Positions 11,529-23,712 of a DNA stretch of 64,000 nt are shown piece by piece; position 1 is the stretch's first letter, and every line of letters starts with the position of its first letter. Made by a program: the position numbers and the translations under genes. Origin of the DNA: Schizosaccharomyces osmophilus (lineage: Eukaryota; Ascomycota; Schizosaccharomycetes; Schizosaccharomycetales; Schizosaccharomycetaceae); the NCBI RefSeq assembly GCF_027921745.1, contig NC_079238.1:1116001-1180000 (forward strand), given 5' to 3'. The notes beneath the pieces are model-generated. The model was not told the DNA's origin, did not search any database, and saw only the letters and a program-made list of their open reading frames with translations.

Positions 11529-12687
11529 TTTGTGAAGAAAAATGGAAATTATTAAAGAATTGTTTATTATTAAGTTGCAAAACAGTCAGTGGAGGCTAAA
11601 GAAGTAGGTGAAATTGGTGCTGTACTTATAATAAATCAGTCTGCCCTTTCAACCCAACTCCTTCAAGCAGAAGACTCGAAACCTTGTAAACAATTAGATA
11701 CAGAAAAAAGAAAGGAAACGATGTAAAAAAGGTATTTTTTAAATAATTTCCAGGAAAACTCAAAAATTGGTTTTGAAAACTCCAGGTCTACTGAAAAATA
11801 CTCTGAATTGTCTCTTACAATTCTTTTTTCTTTTCCTTGTGTATTCAATTCATTTACATCCTTTGATTTTCTTAGTCCACTTCTTTGGGTCGTCTATGGT
11901 CGCGCCGCGACGTCTCTCCACATTCATAAATAAAACGTTTAGGACGAGACCCAAGTGGTGAAAAGGAATAGCAAACGTACAGAGGACTCTACGTGTCGAA
12001 TTCCATTCAAAAAACTTCAAGGCAATTGCTCCAATTGCGGAAACTCTTTCTGCAGAAAACTACTTTCTTTAAAACAGGTAACAATATCACTAAAGTGGTG
12101 TAGTATGATACTGAGGGTACAAGGTTTGTTTATCTTCCAATTCACTTTTTTTGATCCACCATAGGAGCTCTCTAGAAAGCGCATCAAGGCTAAAAGGTTT
12201 TACCTTGAGAGATAAATTTTTTATTATTTGTAAAAAAAACTAGTTAAACCAGCAAGCGTCCTTGAATCTTGTCTTTTTCGCTTCCCATTCCGTTTAAGGG
12301 TATCTATGAAAGAAACACCAAACTAAAAGGCAAGACAATATTTACCAACAGAAGCTTCAAGAATGTCGGAGTGAATTACCACGACGTTTCAAGGAAACCG
12401 CCGAAATGGCCCTTTGTTTACGTCTCCTCCATAACCGAACATGATTAGGTTATCAATGACGAGGAAGTCTTCGACTGCAGATGTAATCATCCTGTAAAGA
12501 GTAAACAAACCAACCTCCTCTGCAAAATTCGTTCAACAAAAACAGAACCAGAGAAGAAGAACAAAAAAAGGAAACGCTGGAATTTAAGAATGGAGTTCTT
12601 AAGACATTCTTGAGGTTTCCCTAAGAAAAAAAGAAACTACCAGTTACGATCCTTCCATGGGTTTCTTTTTCCGCTTCATCGCTTTCA
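11529..12687. other. Intergenic region between mei3 and egt1, unassigned frames
   Basis: Probable promoter of mei3 plus unassigned sequence. On the minus strand an ATG frame at 12497-12390 (35 codons, beginning MITSAVEDFL) follows a TTTACAG acceptor-like sequence and reads like coding sequence, but I could not join it convincingly to the frame at 12688-12930. No other feature is seen. Confidence 0.35.
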
Positions 12688-12930
12688 TCAAATTGTTGAG
12701 ATGGCAAGTTGCAGTCCATCAGGATTCCATTTCTCTGCTTCCAATGCAAAGGACATTATTGCTTTTCGACCTTGTTTTCGGGTAGGAGACATACCGATGC
12801 CAATCATTTGACCGCAGAGACGTTCCTTTATGTCAGTATGACTCTTGTTGGTATCATCAAGATGAAACGCTTCTTTGTACTTGGCTGGGCTTATATAACC
12901 ACTGGATTCCTTCTTTCTTTTTTCATACAT
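12688..12930 (-). CDS. Hypothetical 80-residue ORF of unknown function
   Basis: An ATG frame of 80 codons rich in Lys, Glu, Asp and Gly (begins MYEKRKKESSGY). It is not recognised. Codon choice looks coding-like. Against it, its start overlaps two TATA-like elements (about 12892 and 12930-12935) that would suit the divergent egt1 gene, and a second minus-strand frame starting with an ATG at 12719 (MDCNLPSQQF, running to a possible GTAACT donor at 12647) overlaps its 3' end. The true gene may be spliced differently or may not exist. Confidence 0.3.
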   Translation of the reverse strand: MYEKRKKESSGYISPAKYKEAFHLDDTNKSHTDIKERLCGQMIGIGMSPTRKQGRKAIMSFALEAEKWNPDGLQLAISTI

Positions 12931-13202
12931 ATAAACAAACCTTTTTATTATCGTCACAAAAACAACCAATCTTTTTTTTTGAGAGGAGCCAAAAAAATAC
13001 AACACTCATTATCCAAGGCTTTCTTTCCCCTTTTGGAAATAAATTAAAGCAGTAAGCAACACTTATTTTCTTGCGTTTCATATTCTTCGTTTGGGTTTCC
13101 AAACATTTCTACTCTCTTTTTCTTTTCCTTATTCTTATTCTCATCTGTCTACTTCATTTCTTTTGTAAACTTTGTTTCATTCCTTCAATCTACTTTACGA
13201 TC

Positions 13203-15506
13203 ATGACGAGCAACAACATCATAAACATTGGATCCTTGGAGGTTCTATTTTCTCCAGAGATCATCGAGCAGTGCTTGAATGTCTGTCAGCTACCCACATC
13301 TTTGCTGTACGATGAAAAGGGTTTACAGCTGTTTGACAAAATCACAGAGACCGAAGAGTATTATTTATTCGACTGTGAACTGTCTATCTTGCAAAGAAAT
13401 AGCGACACAATTGCTCAAGAACTCTTGTCACCTGACCTACCAAACACAGTCGTTGAGCTCGGCTGTGGTGCTATGCATAAAACAAAACATTTGCTTGATG
13501 CCTTTGAACGCAGCGGCAAGGATGTTAACTTTTATGCGTTGGACTTGAATGAGGATGAACTACGCAGAGGCCTCTCCCAACTAGAACAACATGCCTCTTA
13601 CAAACATGTAAAGATAGCGGGCATTTGTGGATGCTTTGACATGTTCTTACAAAACATTGAAAAATTTCGTGGCCCCGCCAATGGCCAAATCAGTATTCTC
13701 TATTTGGGTTCTTCCATTGGTAACTTCAATCGCGACTCGGCCACTAAGTTTCTCAAATCTTTTTCTGATCGGCTTGCCATTGGTGACAAACTCCTTCTTA
13801 GCTTTGATCACCGTAATTCAGCAGAATTGGTTCAACGTGCCTACGACGACTCTAGTCACGTCACTGAGACCTTTGAGAAAAACATTCTCACCAGCGCAAA
13901 CCGTGTCTTCGGTGAAGACTTGTTCAACGAAAGCGATTGGGATTATGTTAGCAAATATGACGAAGATATAGGGGTTCATCGTGCCTATTTGAGAGCAAAA
14001 AAAGATATCACCATTGCAAAAGGCCCTATGAAATTTGACTTCAAGGCTGGCCATCTTCTTTTATGTGAGGAAAGTTGGAAGAGCAATGACAATGAATGTC
14101 GTGAAATCATTCGTAATGGCAATTTTGTAGTCAATAACGTCTATACAAATGTCATCCCTAGTTACTCCGTCTATGTTGGATCCAAGTCTTCTCCAAATCT
14201 TCCTCAGGTTCCCAACGAAGCTCCAATTTCATTGGAAGAATGGTCACAAACAAGAGCTATTTGGCTTTTCGTTACCAACAAACTCCTAAATGACTCAAAT
14301 ATCTTTAATGTATGGATTCCTTTGAGACACCCTTTTGTTTTCTATATGGGCCATATTCCGGTCTTCAACGACATCTATCTGTCCCGCATTTTTGAAAACC
14401 CAGCTACGGCACCGAAAAGGGAATATTGGGATTGGTTCCAAAGAGGTATCGATCCCGATGTCGAAAACCCTGAACACTGCCATTGGCATTCACAAGCCCC
14501 TCCCAATTGGCCATCTCCAAACGAATTACGCTCTTACGAAGTCGCTTCTTGGCAAAATCATATTTTAAAATTGTTCGACGGAAGCCATGCCCTGTCGCCA
14601 TCCCAAAAACGTATAGTTTGGTTATGTTATGAACACGTCGCCATGCATATCGAAACTACGCTGTACATATATGTACAGTCTTTCCAACACCCCAAGCAGA
14701 ACAATGTTATCTGTGGCTTGCCTCCATGCAAAACTCCAAAGTTAGAGAAAGACCCTAGTTGGATCAAGTTTTCTAATGGACAAGTCCTTTTAGGCTTACC
14801 AATTCAAAATGACCGAAATACCAGTTCAAATCCTGAAAAACCCGATGAGCAAGAGTTTTTTGGATGGGATAATGAAAAACCTTCAAGAATTGAACAAGTT
14901 TCCCCTTTTCAAATAGCTAACCGACCAATTTCAAACGGTGAATACCTAGACTATTTAGAAAGTAAACCCGCTAGCGATAAACACTATCCGAAATTATGGA
15001 AACTGATTGATGGTAAGCTGTACTTAAAAACAATGTATGGACTGCTTCCTCTCGAAAATTATTCCAGTTGGCCAGTAATGGCATCTTTTGAAGAACTCAA
15101 TGCCTACGCAGCATCCAAAGGATGTCGTCTACCTACCGAAGAGGAACTAAATTACTTCTACGATCATGTTCTTCAAAGGAAGTCTGAAGCATATGTGAGC
15201 ACCCGAGGACTGGCTACTGGGTTTCAACAATTACATCCGGCAAAGTTGAAGGACGATGGAACACCACAGATTTTTACAGGTGCTTGGGAGTGGTCTAGTA
15301 CAGTGCTTGACAAACATGAAGGCTTTGAACCGGAAGCGCTCTATCCGGATTATACCCAAGACTTCTTTGATGGAAAGCATAATGTTGTCCTTGGAGGAAG
15401 TTTTGCTACAGTCCCTAGAATTGCAAATCGAAGAAGCTTCCGTAACTTTTACCAAAGACAATATCAATACGCCTGGATTACAGCACGCCTAGCAAAAAGC
15501 ATTTAA
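13203..15506 (+). CDS. egt1: Egt1, ergothioneine biosynthesis fusion enzyme
   Basis: A 767-residue fungal fusion that makes hercynine and hercynylcysteine sulfoxide, precursors of the antioxidant ergothioneine, from histidine, SAM, cysteine and oxygen. The N-terminal half is an EgtD-like methyltransferase (SAM motif VELGCG around residue 80). The second half is an EgtB-like iron sulfoxide synthase with a DinB-like region containing HxxxHxE (H478, H482, E484) and a C-terminal formylglycine-enzyme-like fold (GAWEWSS and GGSF motifs). The frame is open 132 nt upstream but is pyrimidine-derived hydrophobic sequence starting at a non-ATG codon. The ATG at 13203 gives a length matching S. pombe Egt1 (SPBC1604.01), which responds to nitrogen starvation. 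Confidence 0.95.
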   Translation: MTSNNIINIGSLEVLFSPEIIEQCLNVCQLPTSLLYDEKGLQLFDKITETEEYYLFDCELSILQRNSDTIAQELLSPDLPNTVVELGCGAMHKTKHLLDAFERSGKDVNFYALDLNEDELRRGLSQLEQHASYKHVKIAGICGCFDMFLQNIEKFRGPANGQISILYLGSSIGNFNRDSATKFLKSFSDRLAIGDKLLLSFDHRNSAELVQRAYDDSSHVTETFEKNILTSANRVFGEDLFNESDWDYVSKYDEDIGVHRAYLRAKKDITIAKGPMKFDFKAGHLLLCEESWKSNDNECREIIRNGNFVVNNVYTNVIPSYSVYVGSKSSPNLPQVPNEAPISLEEWSQTRAIWLFVTNKLLNDSNIFNVWIPLRHPFVFYMGHIPVFNDIYLSRIFENPATAPKREYWDWFQRGIDPDVENPEHCHWHSQAPPNWPSPNELRSYEVASWQNHILKLFDGSHALSPSQKRIVWLCYEHVAMHIETTLYIYVQSFQHPKQNNVICGLPPCKTPKLEKDPSWIKFSNGQVLLGLPIQNDRNTSSNPEKPDEQEFFGWDNEKPSRIEQVSPFQIANRPISNGEYLDYLESKPASDKHYPKLWKLIDGKLYLKTMYGLLPLENYSSWPVMASFEELNAYAASKGCRLPTEEELNYFYDHVLQRKSEAYVSTRGLATGFQQLHPAKLKDDGTPQIFTGAWEWSSTVLDKHEGFEPEALYPDYTQDFFDGKHNVVLGGSFATVPRIANRRSFRNFYQRQYQYAWITARLAKSI

Positions 15507-15717
15507 AAAAATCTGCACGGAAACGACTTACATTACTGTTAACGCATGCAAATGTTTTCATTCAAATGATAATTTAACCTTATGACTTTTCATTCCAAAA
15601 ATAACGTCAAACTCTTTTCATGTACAGTAATTAAATTGCTTTTTATAGCATTTATGCAAAGATAAAATTTCCCTCTAATTTTGTTAATAACAAATTTGGT
15701 ATATGTTGTAAAAATTA

Positions 15718-17814
15718 TTAACTTGGTAAATTACCGAGAGAAGCCTGATTTTGCAAAGCCGATAACAAGATCTTCTTAATCTTCCTTCCTCTATGAAGTG
15801 CGCTTCTTCTGGCGTCAGGACTGTGATTTCTAGATGGTTGCGCTTTCAGTAATACCCTGTACTTCAAGTTCATTAATAGTTGCTTGTTAATTAGATTGCC
15901 TTCATTTTGAGACATGCGCTTTAAACTTGTAGCCAGAGCTCTTAACAAAGCAGCATTATCTGTTCGCAAGAGATACGTAACATGCTGGGATAAAGACCGA
16001 AAATCTCTCAGTCGATAATAACACCAGCAAATTAATATTTGGGGACGGAAAAAGTTATAGGAAGTATCCATTTCGATCACCTTTGTTGCATATAAAAGCG
16101 AACTCTGAAATAGATCTCTTGTAAACAACCATTCCGCAACAGCCAACATCAATGAACTTGAAGAAACAGAGGTATCAGCTTCAAAAATTTGCGTCAAACG
16201 CCTAACTGTTGAAGGCGTTGAACTGAATGAAATAGATTTCAGAAATAAGATGATGTGGTTCGTGCTTGAAGAATCACAAATTAATGGGTATTTTGACTGG
16301 ATTTCATGTACCGTCTTTAACACCTTCTCAGAAGGAGCAGCGCCTAGTAAACCAGACATGAACGTATGAAACAACTCTGGAGACGGGCGATTTCCAATCT
16401 CAATTGTAACTGAGTAGAAAAAGTTTATCGCATCAGTTACTCGTTTGCAGGAAAATAACCAACCAACATACAAAGTGGCTACATTCCAATCGAATCCTGT
16501 TAGCCTTAGAGTTTCAATAGCAAGAGGTAATTTGGATTGTAAGAGGGGATAACAAAAAGCATGCTCTTGAATTTTTCGCAGAACTGGCAGAGAACAGCGG
16601 TCGGGTAAACAAAAACGAGATATGAGGCAATCAATCCAAGGCTTTAGATTTTCAGGCACGCGAACCTGATTCATAAACTGCGAGATTAACAGAATTGAAT
16701 CGAAATCAAGCTGGACATTATTTTTGACAAGCTGAGATATTTTTATAAAACAAAATTGAAAATAGTTTTTGTGGTCTGGCCTTTGGAACGCCATACATAA
16801 GAAAACATTAAGAGTCATGGTAGACATATCGGTATTACAGTCCTTCATTAACGAGAGAATCCTTTCCATGTTAGAAAGGTCGAAAGTAGCTGCATAATGC
16901 CGAAGGAGGGGAATGAATAGCACCTCATTAGGGGGATGTTGGGAATTTTGTTGAATGTAACGGTGGATTATACTTTCAGCATCAGACATGCGCTGTAAGC
17001 GAACGAATGATTCTACTAAAGTTCTAAAGGTGAGCGGACGCCAAAAACAGTTGTCTTTCTGGAATAAGTCGTATGATTTATTAAAAAGAAAGTCGTTTTT
17101 TTGAGAGGAAAAAGATAGAAACATATGCTCGTAAGTTTCCACATCGGGGGTATGACCGGCAGAGCAAAGACGAGTAAAAGTCATCCAGACTACAATTGCA
17201 GGCGCTCTTGAAAAGCAAAGCCAAGACAGCCAAAGATTATAGTCAATAAGTTCTTTGGGAGAATTATCGAAGCATTCTAGGGCTGTTTTGTGACCATAAT
17301 TAATACACCCGGTAGCGTAAGATAGAAACATTCGGTATAGGTGAGGAGTGAGGGTTGATTTCTTACTTGTTAAAATTCCATACACCCTTTTAATTTTCAA
17401 AGGTTGTAGCAGTTTATCATAACAAGAACATGCCAGGATACAACAAAAAATAAATCTTTCGCTTTTGAGCCAGTCATTTCTGAACTTTGGGAGAGCTTTA
17501 CGAAAGTCTGAGACACAAGTTTTGTAATCTCCGTTGTCATACAATTCCTGCATCCTTTTGTTTAAGTCATCCGTTAAAGTACGCAAACTGGGCCCAAGGG
17601 GTTGAGAACCCACATTTCGAGCTGCCTCTAGCTTAATGGCTGACGGTGAAATTTTTAGCTCTAAAGGAGAGCGGGCATATGAAATTTCATTATGAGAACT
17701 TGTCAACCACCTTTGCTGATTCGGAGACACTGCGCATTTTCTGAAGACTTGGCATGGAAATCCATGAAATGGAAAGGGAGTATGGAGAGCTACATAACGA
17801 GCCCTTTTCAGCAT
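15718..17814 (-). CDS. ppr1: Ppr1, mitochondrial pentatricopeptide-repeat-type protein
   Basis: 698 residues of helical repeats from the ATG at 17814 (the upstream GTG is not used). The N terminus is basic with a probable mitochondrial presequence to about residue 40. The rest is pairs of short helices typical of degenerate PPR proteins, which bind organellar RNA. Repeats are too divergent for me to number. Position between egt1 and the next minus-strand gene, and the length, match S. pombe SPBC1604.02c (ppr1), which acts on mitochondrial mRNAs. Convergent with egt1, with only about 210 nt between stops. Confidence 0.85.
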   Translation of the reverse strand: MLKRARYVALHTPFPFHGFPCQVFRKCAVSPNQQRWLTSSHNEISYARSPLELKISPSAIKLEAARNVGSQPLGPSLRTLTDDLNKRMQELYDNGDYKTCVSDFRKALPKFRNDWLKSERFIFCCILACSCYDKLLQPLKIKRVYGILTSKKSTLTPHLYRMFLSYATGCINYGHKTALECFDNSPKELIDYNLWLSWLCFSRAPAIVVWMTFTRLCSAGHTPDVETYEHMFLSFSSQKNDFLFNKSYDLFQKDNCFWRPLTFRTLVESFVRLQRMSDAESIIHRYIQQNSQHPPNEVLFIPLLRHYAATFDLSNMERILSLMKDCNTDMSTMTLNVFLCMAFQRPDHKNYFQFCFIKISQLVKNNVQLDFDSILLISQFMNQVRVPENLKPWIDCLISRFCLPDRCSLPVLRKIQEHAFCYPLLQSKLPLAIETLRLTGFDWNVATLYVGWLFSCKRVTDAINFFYSVTIEIGNRPSPELFHTFMSGLLGAAPSEKVLKTVHEIQSKYPLICDSSSTNHIILFLKSISFSSTPSTVRRLTQIFEADTSVSSSSLMLAVAEWLFTRDLFQSSLLYATKVIEMDTSYNFFRPQILICWCYYRLRDFRSLSQHVTYLLRTDNAALLRALATSLKRMSQNEGNLINKQLLMNLKYRVLLKAQPSRNHSPDARRSALHRGRKIKKILLSALQNQASLGNLPS

Positions 17815-18346
17815 ATGCACGAAAAAAACAAAAACCTAGAAAAACACCGACTGCATAAACTTAGACAATATGTACTTCAGCAAGTAAAGATGAGATACAA
17901 ACAAAAAGCCTTTCTACAATTTAGTAGAAACGACTTTTCGATCAACTGCACGAAAAAAGACGGAGCAATTTTCTGAAAATAAGAGAAGGGAGAAAATTGG
18001 ATAAAAAGGAAAACCAATATAAGTAATTGGACCGTATAAAACTGCTTTTAGAGGTTATGGTTCTTGAGACGAAGTTTCAACGCGAAGTCTATACCGGAAA
18101 GCTTGCTTAATGAAAAAACGGTAGAGAATACTAAAGGATTTATGACGCTGGATGGCGATACAGTTATGTTTAATAATGAAATGGAAGGAAGTTGCGTAAT
18201 AATAAATAACGATTCAGGGCGAATGGAAATAATAAAAAGTAGTAAATAGGAAATGAAACAGAAAATGATTTAAGATCGCAATTATATATGATAAATATCT
18301 TGATGTAAATGAAATAACCAAAAGACCTAGTCCTTGGCATTGTAGA
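17815..18346. other. Intergenic region with a coding-like but start-less frame
   Basis: Contains the ppr1 promoter and, on the plus strand, a frame 18052-18249 discussed as a separate candidate. TATAAA at about 18034-18040 could serve a plus-strand transcript. Confidence 0.4.
18052..18249 (+). other. Coding-like frame without ATG start, unknown
   Basis: A 65-codon open frame ending at TAG 18247-18249 whose C-terminal part (GFMTLDGDTVMF then EMEGSCVIINND) reads like a real beta-rich protein. It has no early ATG. It is immediately preceded by TTTTAG, which could be a splice acceptor, while a different frame beginning ATG at 18057 ends after 17 codons. It could be the last exon of a small spliced gene, a decayed gene or chance. 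I do not recognise it. Confidence 0.25.
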
Positions 18347-19255
18347 TTAAGTGGTTTTGGGTGTGGATGGCAGAGCAGCCATGGATTTCCAAGACGAGAC
18401 GATAGAAGTGCGAAAAAAGGAAGGAGCCTGCTGAAAAGAAACTAGAAACTGAGAACAAAGAGGAGAGAGGAGCTTTTCAAAGGACGCCTCATGCTTTTCA
18501 TCCAAATGGCGGATAGCAGTCGCTGCAAGGTATGCAGTGTAGTATCGTAGAAAATCTCTTTCAGCCATCGTTCTAAAAGCTTGTTGCAATGTTACCGACG
18601 TAAGGGTGAATGATTTAGGAGAATGATCAGACTGAAAAGTATTCTTCTCCAAGTATTGTAGGAACTCAGCTACTGAAAGACCACCATCTTCAACTATCTT
18701 ACAAAATGAGAGAGGCTCTTTGGGTGGAGCAGATTCGGATAAAGGAGGAGAGAAGCATGCAGCTGCTGCGAAGGCATCGATGACGGGTTCTTGCATATCT
18801 AATTCTAAACCGATGCCTAGGTATGCAAGCGGAACACAACCTTCATAACAGAGACCAAAGATATATTCTGGATCAGCTTCAAAGATTTTGCGCGTCAAGT
18901 CGTATATACTGTAATTGCTATCGTACACAAGTCGATCTTCGTAAAACAACACGAATCCCTCTACAAATTCCGGGAAACCAATATGTGATTTGTAGACCAA
19001 GGTATCCAATTCGTATGTGTCCAAATTCTTGTGTGTTTGCTTTTCGAGATACGGGGAAGTGTTCTCGAAGAGATTTATGACTTCTTTATGCTCGCAACTA
19101 GAAAAAATGCATCCGTAAAGCATCAATGGAAGACAATTCATGTGTCCTTCTTCATCTAATGGACGATGTTGATGGTGGTTTGCACGAAACAAAGGAAGGA
19201 TTCGTTTCCGCCTGCTATCGACGATAGGCTCGAACTTTGACTGAAATAAGCCCAT
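18347..19255 (-). CDS. Conserved fungal protein of unknown function, possibly myristoylated
   Basis: 302 residues from the ATG at 19255. The position equals S. pombe SPBC1604.03c as remembered. The N terminus MGLFQSK fits the N-myristoylation pattern (Gly2, Ser6, Lys7), so membrane attachment is plausible. The spacing of GHMNCLPLMLYGC (about 37-49) and YLGIGLEL (about 150) faintly resembles questin-oxidase-like proteins (DUF4243), but the usual His-Pro before the Tyr-Leu-Gly motif is not present (Val-Pro instead), so I do not assign that activity. No transmembrane helix or signal peptide is seen. Confidence 0.75.
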   Translation of the reverse strand: MGLFQSKFEPIVDSRRKRILPLFRANHHQHRPLDEEGHMNCLPLMLYGCIFSSCEHKEVINLFENTSPYLEKQTHKNLDTYELDTLVYKSHIGFPEFVEGFVLFYEDRLVYDSNYSIYDLTRKIFEADPEYIFGLCYEGCVPLAYLGIGLELDMQEPVIDAFAAAACFSPPLSESAPPKEPLSFCKIVEDGGLSVAEFLQYLEKNTFQSDHSPKSFTLTSVTLQQAFRTMAERDFLRYYTAYLAATAIRHLDEKHEASFEKLLSPLCSQFLVSFQQAPSFFRTSIVSSWKSMAALPSTPKTT

Positions 19256-19961
19256 ATTCCACCAAAAAAGAATGAATGTATTTGTTACAAATGTATACCC
19301 ACAAGTTTGAAGACGCTGAATTAATGTCGTTCGAGCTTGTCTTTTGTTAGCTCTTGGTGCGAATAATAAATATTAATGAGGCTCACTAAACGGTAAACAA
19401 AAGCGAAATTTCCTAGTGTACCAAGAGGTAGCAGTAGAAGCGTGAGAAAACCTCCAAGCTGAAATCGATGTTGGAACTTTTCAAGAAAAATCTAGAATCC
19501 ACATGCTATGTGATTGTATTTGCTTGGGTGATGTTTAGAATTCTTGTCGACCTTGTTTTTGTTTCATCAAAAACGCATATTGCAAGTAAGATTTATCTAA
19601 GAGCATATGCTTACTGGGTATCTGCTAAAAGCATATTGTCTTGCACAACATTTACAAGAAAGGCGACTGTATTTTTATTTTATTTATTTAATTTTTTGAC
19701 TTTAGTACCAAGAAAAGAAAGAACTTACTCAAATTTTGTAGTAGGCTTCTTTCCAATCGTCAAGCAGTAGAAGCGACTTGAATGACCAAAAAAATAACCA
19801 AATAGAACTAGTGGCTTAAAGCGTAAGCGTAAGGAAACAAATAACTTCCGTATATCTCGGGTTGTACCTTCATATAGAAACAAGAGAAACCACAAAAGCT
19901 TTCAAGTCTATAGCTACATTGAGGACGACTTTAATTTGAACGCGCCTTTCGTAAACCAGAA
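19256..19961. other. Divergent intergenic region upstream of tpc1
   Basis: Contains an ATG frame at 19468-19770 (100 codons, hydrophobic middle) that I do not recognise. Its content is compatible with chance in AT-rich DNA. Nothing else is seen. Confidence 0.4.
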
Positions 19962-20963
19962 ATGGTCGTCTCTGATGCAACCGAGTTTCACCAGCCAGCT
20001 TGGCATTACACCTTTGCGGGTGGACTCGCGTCCGTCGTATGCAGGTAAAGGAAAAAAAAGGAAAACGAGATTCCTACAGATTTTTGTTCTAGAAGTTGAA
20101 ATGATGAATGGAATTTTAACCCAATACTCTTGTCTAGATTCGCGATTGCGCCGTTTGATGTTTTAAAAATACGAATGCAAGTTTCCCAATCATCGTTTCT
20201 TCAGGTACTGAATACAACTCTTCGCAATGAAGGTTATCGAGCTCTTTGGAGGGGCAATGTTTCAGCAGAGTTTTTATACTTGATTTATGGTAGCACAGAA
20301 TTTGTTGTTTTTTCAAAAAGCCGGGTTTTGACAGAAAACTTACAGTTGAATAAACATGTCTTGAACTTTTTATGTGGAGCTTTGGCCGGTTCCTGTGCAA
20401 CCATTGCCTCGTACCCGTTTGATACATTACGAACTCAGTTTGCAACCTCAAAAGAGAAACCACGTTTCATGCCAACTGTTAAGAATATCCTTCAAACTCG
20501 TGGAACTCAAGGATTTTTCCCAGGTCTAAAGCCAACTCTTTATCAAATTGGTCCCCATGTAGGTCTTTTCTTCATGGCTTACCGAGCTATTTATTCATCA
20601 TTGTCGCCTATGGGGATAGCAGCTAGCTCTTCTATAAGCGGAGTATTGGCTGGTGTTGCTGCAAAAGCTCTGCTATTCCCAGTCGATACTATCGTAAAGA
20701 TTATGCAAGTCTCTAATTTGCAACACCCATCATTTGGACAGTGTTTCAAAACCGTCTTGCACACTTCTGGAGCTGGTGGTTTTTACCGGGGCTTACCCAT
20801 TAGCATTGCCAAAGTGGCTCCCGGAAGGTATGTCGAAATTTTCCAAGTTTTCTTGTTACTTTCTTACTAACTTTTTTATAGGGCAATTACCATGCTTATT
20901 TACGAAGAAACTTTACGTACCCTCAACAAGATTTCGCCCGAAACGGAAGATGCTAGTAGATAG
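19962..20963 (+). CDS. tpc1: Mitochondrial thiamine pyrophosphate carrier (Tpc1-like)
   Basis: Member of the mitochondrial carrier family, six membrane helices in three repeats. Three exons: 19962-20044, 20138-20827, 20882-20963, giving 284 residues. Intron 1 (93 nt) has GTAAAG and TAG. Intron 2 (54 nt) has GTATGT, a CTAAC branch and TAG, and both joins keep the carrier motif. The three PxDxxK/R-type signatures are PFDVLK, PFDTLR and PVDTIV. The C terminus after the last join (GRAITMLIYEE) is typical of the family. Substrate assignment to thiamine pyrophosphate comes from the remembered S. pombe ortholog SPBC1604.04, not from the sequence alone. It would import the cofactor whose thiazole part depends on thi4, 16 kb away. 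Confidence 0.88.
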
Positions 20964-23473
<2,510 letters not shown>

Positions 23474-23712
23474 ATGAACTAAAGTTTACGTGTATCGAAA
23501 GTACTTTGTGAAATATCGTTTTATGTATCTCTATGATATGAATATGAAAAGTGAATGATATATGCAAAATTATATGCAATTACTGCTGATTAGATGTACA
23601 TATCAACTAGGACATAACGTCTTTAAATTTTATTTTCGAAATATTGCAGTAGAAAATTTACCCGTGATAACCCAAATATAAAAAACCCAAAATTTTAAAC
23701 CCAACCAATTTT

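Noticed and set aside
12709-13047. Hydrophobic 112-codon plus-strand frame before egt1
   Set aside because: Starts at TTG and is the complement of a charged minus-strand frame. Likely egt1 leader or promoter.
19468-19770. 100-codon ATG frame upstream of tpc1
   Set aside because: No domain, the hydrophobic content is AT-driven and the length is within chance. Kept only as a note in the intergenic entry.
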